Positions 59,828 through 64,000 of a stretch of 64,000 nt of DNA are shown piece after piece. The stretch is taken from contig NC_063264.1 of the NCBI RefSeq assembly GCF_019578655.1, forward strand, positions 2,542,001-2,606,000, written 5' to 3'. The notes beneath the pieces are model-generated. The model saw only the letters and a program-made list of their open reading frames with translations. It did no database searches and was not told the DNA's origin. Numbering within the stretch: the first letter of the stretch is position 1; every line of letters starts with the position of its first letter. The DNA is from Ricinus communis (lineage: Eukaryota; Streptophyta; Magnoliopsida; Malpighiales; Euphorbiaceae). The position numbers and the translations under genes were made by a program.

Positions 59828-61821
59828 GGATGTGATGCAAAAGCTCTCTCTTCGTGGCCCTCAAATAGGTGGATATTTGTTCGACACTTTGGCAGTGTTA
59901 CATCCTACATTTAATGACAATTTATGCCCTGCACCCTGCCACACGGTGCATTGTGGTAATAGGACTTTTTGCACGTGTGAGCTTTTATTGAAAAAAAATA
60001 TTTTGCATCTCTTAGTTAAATGGTTTGCACTTTGCAGTTGCACGTCCGCCTCCCTCTCTCTTTTATTTTCCTTTTTTTCTCTTCTTTTTATTTTTTTGAT
60101 CTATTACTTGAAATTTTTTTCATTAATCTTGTTAACACTAAATTGTTGTCATTATTTTTAAATTGCAGAAAAAACTATTTGAAAGATTATTTTTTATATT
60201 AAGAGAAACATTCATAATAAAATAAATGGATGAAAAGATTAATAACAGGGTACAAACCTAATTATTTAATGAACTTTCTATATATGATTCTTCATTGTAA
60301 AGAAAGACATGCATATTTATAAACTAGCGTTTTACTCGCGACTGTTATAATTATTTTAATTATAAATAATGATATAAATTAATTTTATAAATAAATTAAA
60401 TAATATTTTTAATATTTGTGTCAAAATATAATAATACATACTAAAAATTTGTCTCAAAATTTAAATATTATAAATGTATATTATATTACAGGTAAAAAAT
60501 TTAAAAATTAATATAATTATTAACAACTTTTATATTATTTCAATTAGTCAAACTCCAAAAGAATTCAAAATCGATATTCTTTCGACAAATGATAATATAA
60601 ATTAATTATTAAAATTAATATAAAATATAATCTATAGAAAGTATCCGCATACTTAAAAATTTATATTATGAGTGAATGAAACTAATTACTTTCACAATTG
60701 ACAATTTAAGAATTTCATCAGTATGTAATTGATAAATCTATAATCTAATACAAATCAAACTAGTACAACGAATCCTACTCCAACAAGGAGTCTTGATGAT
60801 GCAAATCCTACTAGCTCAAAAAATTCTAATCCAATAAGGAATCCTGATTCAATTTTGGAATCCTAATCCTGCAAAGAGTCCTGATGATATTAGGAGTTCA
60901 AGCAACGAAAGGAATCCTAATTCAACTAGGAGTCATAGTTCGATTCAAATTGCAAGTCAACGAGCTTATCCAAGACATTTGGACTAAGGACACATCAAGG
61001 CTTGAAGAATTGGATTTAAGTTCAAGACTCATTAATCTATTTCAGTTTATTGGGCTTAAATAAATTTAATTAGGCTTAAAAAAACTAAAGCAACTGAATT
61101 GGAGCATATAAAGACTTTGGACCTAACTTGACTTATGTTATAAGGCCCATCTATATAACTTATGTAAATTAGGATTTTATGGCTTATTTTGCGCGGTCAC
61201 ACGTGTATTTTAACTTAATTAGGACTTTGTTTAAGTTATCTCTTGTAGTTAGGAAGGTTATTTTTATTCTAAATTAGATGTAAATTCTTATTAGGTAAGT
61301 AAGAGTTCTATTCTTACTAAGACTTTGGATATTTTTTTAAAACATGTAAAATTCGTGTGCCTTTAGCAGATTATGATAAATTAAAGTTTTTACTTTCTTT
61401 CAAGCCAAAATTGTTTGTATCTTGTGTTCTTGTTTGAATGCAAAACTTATTTATCAAGGAGTTGATTTATCTTTGTGGCATACTTAGGATTAGGATTTAA
61501 GGGACTTAGTTTTTCTTAGGTTCTAATTCTTGATTATCTTTCTAAGAAATTTGTCTTCTAACATTTCTTAGGGGTTGAACCGAATTGGTTCTTGGAATTT
61601 TTATGTTAATGTGTTGGGGGTCCGCAATTCAAAATGGGTTCTCAAGCTTATTCGTGAAGGTTCCATATCATAACCAAAAGTGTTATATTTTTATAGTAGT
61701 CGTCAATATTAACTATTCATAGGCACAATATTCATTGTTTATTATAAAGATGTTCATTTCTCATTACATCAATTTTTAAATGTTCATTACTTTATGAAAG
61801 TTGTTTATTATTTATGATATG
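59828..61821. other. repeat-derived intergenic region
   Basis: 59,828-60,700 is AT-rich upstream DNA of amine oxidase 4. About 60,760-60,960 holds a degenerate array of units like AATCCTAATCCAACAAGGAGTCCTGATGAT. 60,960-61,660 has text typical of old plant LTRs (TTAATTAGGACTTTGTTTAAG, GTTAGGAAGGTTATTTTTATTC, AATTCGTGTGCCTTTAGCA) without coding sequence. A solo-LTR remnant is possible but its borders were not defined. Confidence 0.4.
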
Positions 61822-64000
61822 TGTAATACCCGGATTTTTTTTATATATATTTAATAGTGAGTTTTTATTTAAGTTAATTTTAGCTTTATTTTTATTCAAG
61901 TAAACTATTTGAGAAATGATTATATTTTGGTTATTCAAATTTTCCCAAATGCATATTTATATAAATAAAATTATATATTGGAAAATTATGATAGAAATTG
62001 TAAGGGATGTTTTTATAAAAGAATTTTGAGAAAATTGGTATTATAATTGATTAGTAGTATTAAATTTTGAGTTGGAAATTGATTATTTAATTTAATTGTG
62101 TATAGGATTTAATTGGAGGATTATTTTGGAATAAGGATTAAAAGTATAATTTTATTTTTGTGAGGGTTTAATGGAAATTTGTGAGTTTGGTATTTTCGTA
62201 AATAAATATGTCGGTCAGGGGTATTTTTGTAATTCTGTATTTTCAATAATTCGGATTTGGTCCAAATTAAATAGTTAGGGGCTTAATTGAAAGGCTAAAA
62301 AGAAGTTTGGGGGTCAAATTGGAATTCTGCAGAATGAAATTGTAAGTAATTAAGAAAGTTGAGGGACCCAATTGAAATAAAGAAAAGTTCAGGGGTCAAA
62401 TGTCGATATTGAAGGGAAAGAAATCGGGGAAGAAGAAGGGAGGAAGAGAGATGTCGGGGGAGAGAGAGGAGCGCGCGGAGGAAGGAGGCTGTCGGGCCGT
62501 CCGGGCGCGGTCAGCGTCCAGGGAAGATGGCCAAGCTTCCTTGCCGCGTGCCGATCGACTCCTCTCGGCCCTCGGCTTTGTTTTGGCGGCGGTGTCGGCA
62601 GTGGTGGCCGGAAGCGGAAGATCCGGTGAGAGAGAAAATGGTGGCGTTTTGGGTTTTTCCGGCGAGATCCGGCCGGAGGATGGACGATCGGAGGGCGTAT
62701 CCCGACTCTCCTCGGCTCGCGATGGCACCTTTGGTTTCGTGGCGATCGGACTTCGTTTGCAAATCGACGGTCGAGATCGTCCGTAAATCTCTCCGGATGA
62801 TCGGGTGTCAGATCGGAAAATCGAAAGCGGGGATCGTCATCAGCGCGTCGTTGTGAGTCCGATGGTGTGTTCGGATCGTCGATCGGACTCCGGCGGCTGG
62901 AGGCGAGTCGACCGAGCGACCGAGCGTCTCGGTAATTATCTTTGGCCCGTTAATTTTGGAATTCTTGGTTTAATTGTGTCTAATGGTTTATATTGAGTAT
63001 TTGATGATTTTTGTGAGTCAAAAATAATTGTCTGTCAGTTTGCCTGCCTTGTATTTTGTGCTGTGTGGCGGAGTCGGGAAATAGTGAAGTTTGGGGACCC
63101 GACTCCTATTGTTTGAATCGTTAAGTATTTGAAGTGTTCTTGGCAGTCCTGGACCCGTTTTACGGGGGGTAATGTTCGTGTTGTAGGGAGGTTCTCACGG
63201 ATTTTCAGAATTCTCCGAGTCGAGATTCTTAGATACCAATCCTAGGAGTCTAGACCTAGGATTAATGATGGATTGTCTCGGTATTGATAAATTGTTTTCC
63301 GTGATTAGATGATCTGTTCGGCTCGCTCCAACCGAGGCAGAGCTAGGAGGTCGCCCAATCCCTGTGAGTTAAAGTCATTTAATCATTGCACTATTGCTAA
63401 GTCTGATTTTAATATGCTATTTTGGAAGTTTATGCTTAACATGGTTACTAATATCTCAACGTAATTAAGTTTACTGGATTATTAATTATTGAAGATAATA
63501 TGAGTATTATTATAGTAATGTTATAATAATTGCAAATATCATCAGTTTTCCACCTGAGCTGCCTGATGTTTTACTCTTAATTGTTAATCATTAATTTGAT
63601 ATGGTTGAATGACTTCATTATACAATGATATTTATTAAATGGATGATTGTGTCTTGAGAAACGTGGCTTGTAGAACATGCCTTTGATGGGTTACATCGGA
63701 CCGGCATAATCATGGACATGTAATAAGATATTCATGGGTTTGCCCTGGTCGAGCATGGCTCTCTGGGCTGATTTGTGTAAATTGCCGAAGGTAAGGTCCC
63801 TGGTCGAGCATTGCTCTCGGGGCGCCGGCTTATTTGGATATTTAAGTGACCAGACTGGAGGTAAGGTCCCTGGTCGAGCATTGCTCTCGGGGCTCAGTCT
63901 TATTGGATTAAGAGAGCCGAATGGCTACTAGATTTCTTATTTGGATATTTAAGTGACCCGGTGGAGGTAAGGTCCACTGGTCGAGCATTGCTCTCGGGGC
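61822..64000 (+). mobile_element. left end of a long Gypsy-type LTR (truncated by window edge)
   Basis: TGTAATACCCGGATTTTTTT at 61822 is a typical start of long LTRs of plant Ty3/Gypsy elements. It is followed by characteristic non-coding text (GGGGTATTTTTGTAATTCTG, AGGGGTCAAATTGGAATTC, GAGGGACCCAATTGAAATAA). A GC-rich block lies at 62,400-62,950 and then a tandem repeat array runs to the edge. No gag-pol is reached within the window, so element class and orientation are inferred from the terminus only; it could also be a solo LTR. Open frames in the GC-rich block on both strands lack any family signature. Confidence 0.55.
63735..64000. repeat. tandem repeat array within the putative LTR
   Basis: The unit core AGGTAAGGTCCCTGGTCGAGC plus ATTGCTCTCGGGGC starts at 63789, 63859 and 63965 (spacings 70 and 106 bp). 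A diverged copy lies near 63,740 (CCTGGTCGAGCATGGCTCTC). A second element, CTTATTTGGATATTTAAGTGAC, is shared by the longer units. The array continues past the window end. Confidence 0.9.

Noticed and set aside
62396..62996. Several ORFs of 60-128 codons in the GC-rich block
   Set aside because: High GC lowers stop frequency on all frames; no domain is recognised and the block lies in a putative LTR.
63735..64000. CRISPR-like regular repeats
   Set aside because: Plant nuclear DNA; spacing is unequal (70 and 106 bp), spacers share sequence, and no cas genes are present.

Overview
This window is nuclear DNA of a flowering plant. The coding sequence is split by many short GT-AG introns, the intergenic DNA is very AT-rich, and every recognisable protein belongs to a plant family: MED33, PLS-class PPR, DVL/RTFL peptides, plant copper amine oxidases, Copia and probable Gypsy retroelements. 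The protein sequences look like those of a rosid eudicot. Malpighiales (Euphorbiaceae) is my best guess, but the sequence does not prove it.

Layout. (1) 1-31 kb is a conserved housekeeping block: a complete 12-exon Mediator subunit 33 gene (+); a convergent organellar PPR gene (-); a single-exon membrane protein of the so-called L34e superfamily (-); a six-exon SERINC membrane protein (-); two tiny intronless DVL/ROTUNDIFOLIA-like peptide genes (+) of 37 and 46 codons, 1.1 kb apart; and a 13-exon DUF21/CBS-domain membrane protein (-). All splice sites of the three large spliced genes could be placed, and each set of exons sums to a multiple of three. From memory, parts of this order recur in Arabidopsis (PPR beside L34e-like; L34e-like beside SERINC; MED33A near tandem DVL genes), which suggests ancestral synteny.

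(2) 31.9-35.4 kb holds a damaged or mis-assembled small RRM gene (-) and an intronless short HSP70 of the HSP70-8 type (-), whose ATPase motif 2 lacks two canonical residues.

(3) 38.4-59.8 kb is a copper amine oxidase cluster: two apparently intact secreted enzymes (+), a decayed third copy (+), and a fourth copy in inverted orientation (-) that is complete except for a one-base frameshift in exon 1. The cluster has been invaded by a CACTA-like transposon end, a truncated lectin receptor kinase fragment and a 5,030-bp Copia retrotransposon with 140-bp LTRs, primer-binding site and polypurine tract, whose gag-pol is broken by several stops and frameshifts.

(4) 59.8-64 kb is repeat-derived: AT-rich DNA, a possible old LTR remnant, and from about 61.82 kb what looks like the left end of a long Gypsy-type LTR. 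That LTR holds a GC-rich island and a tandem repeat array running off the window edge.

No wholly new multi-gene system was found. The most noteworthy items are the tandem DVL micropeptide pair, the differing fates and intron structures of the amine oxidase paralogues, and the divergent HSP70 nucleotide site.
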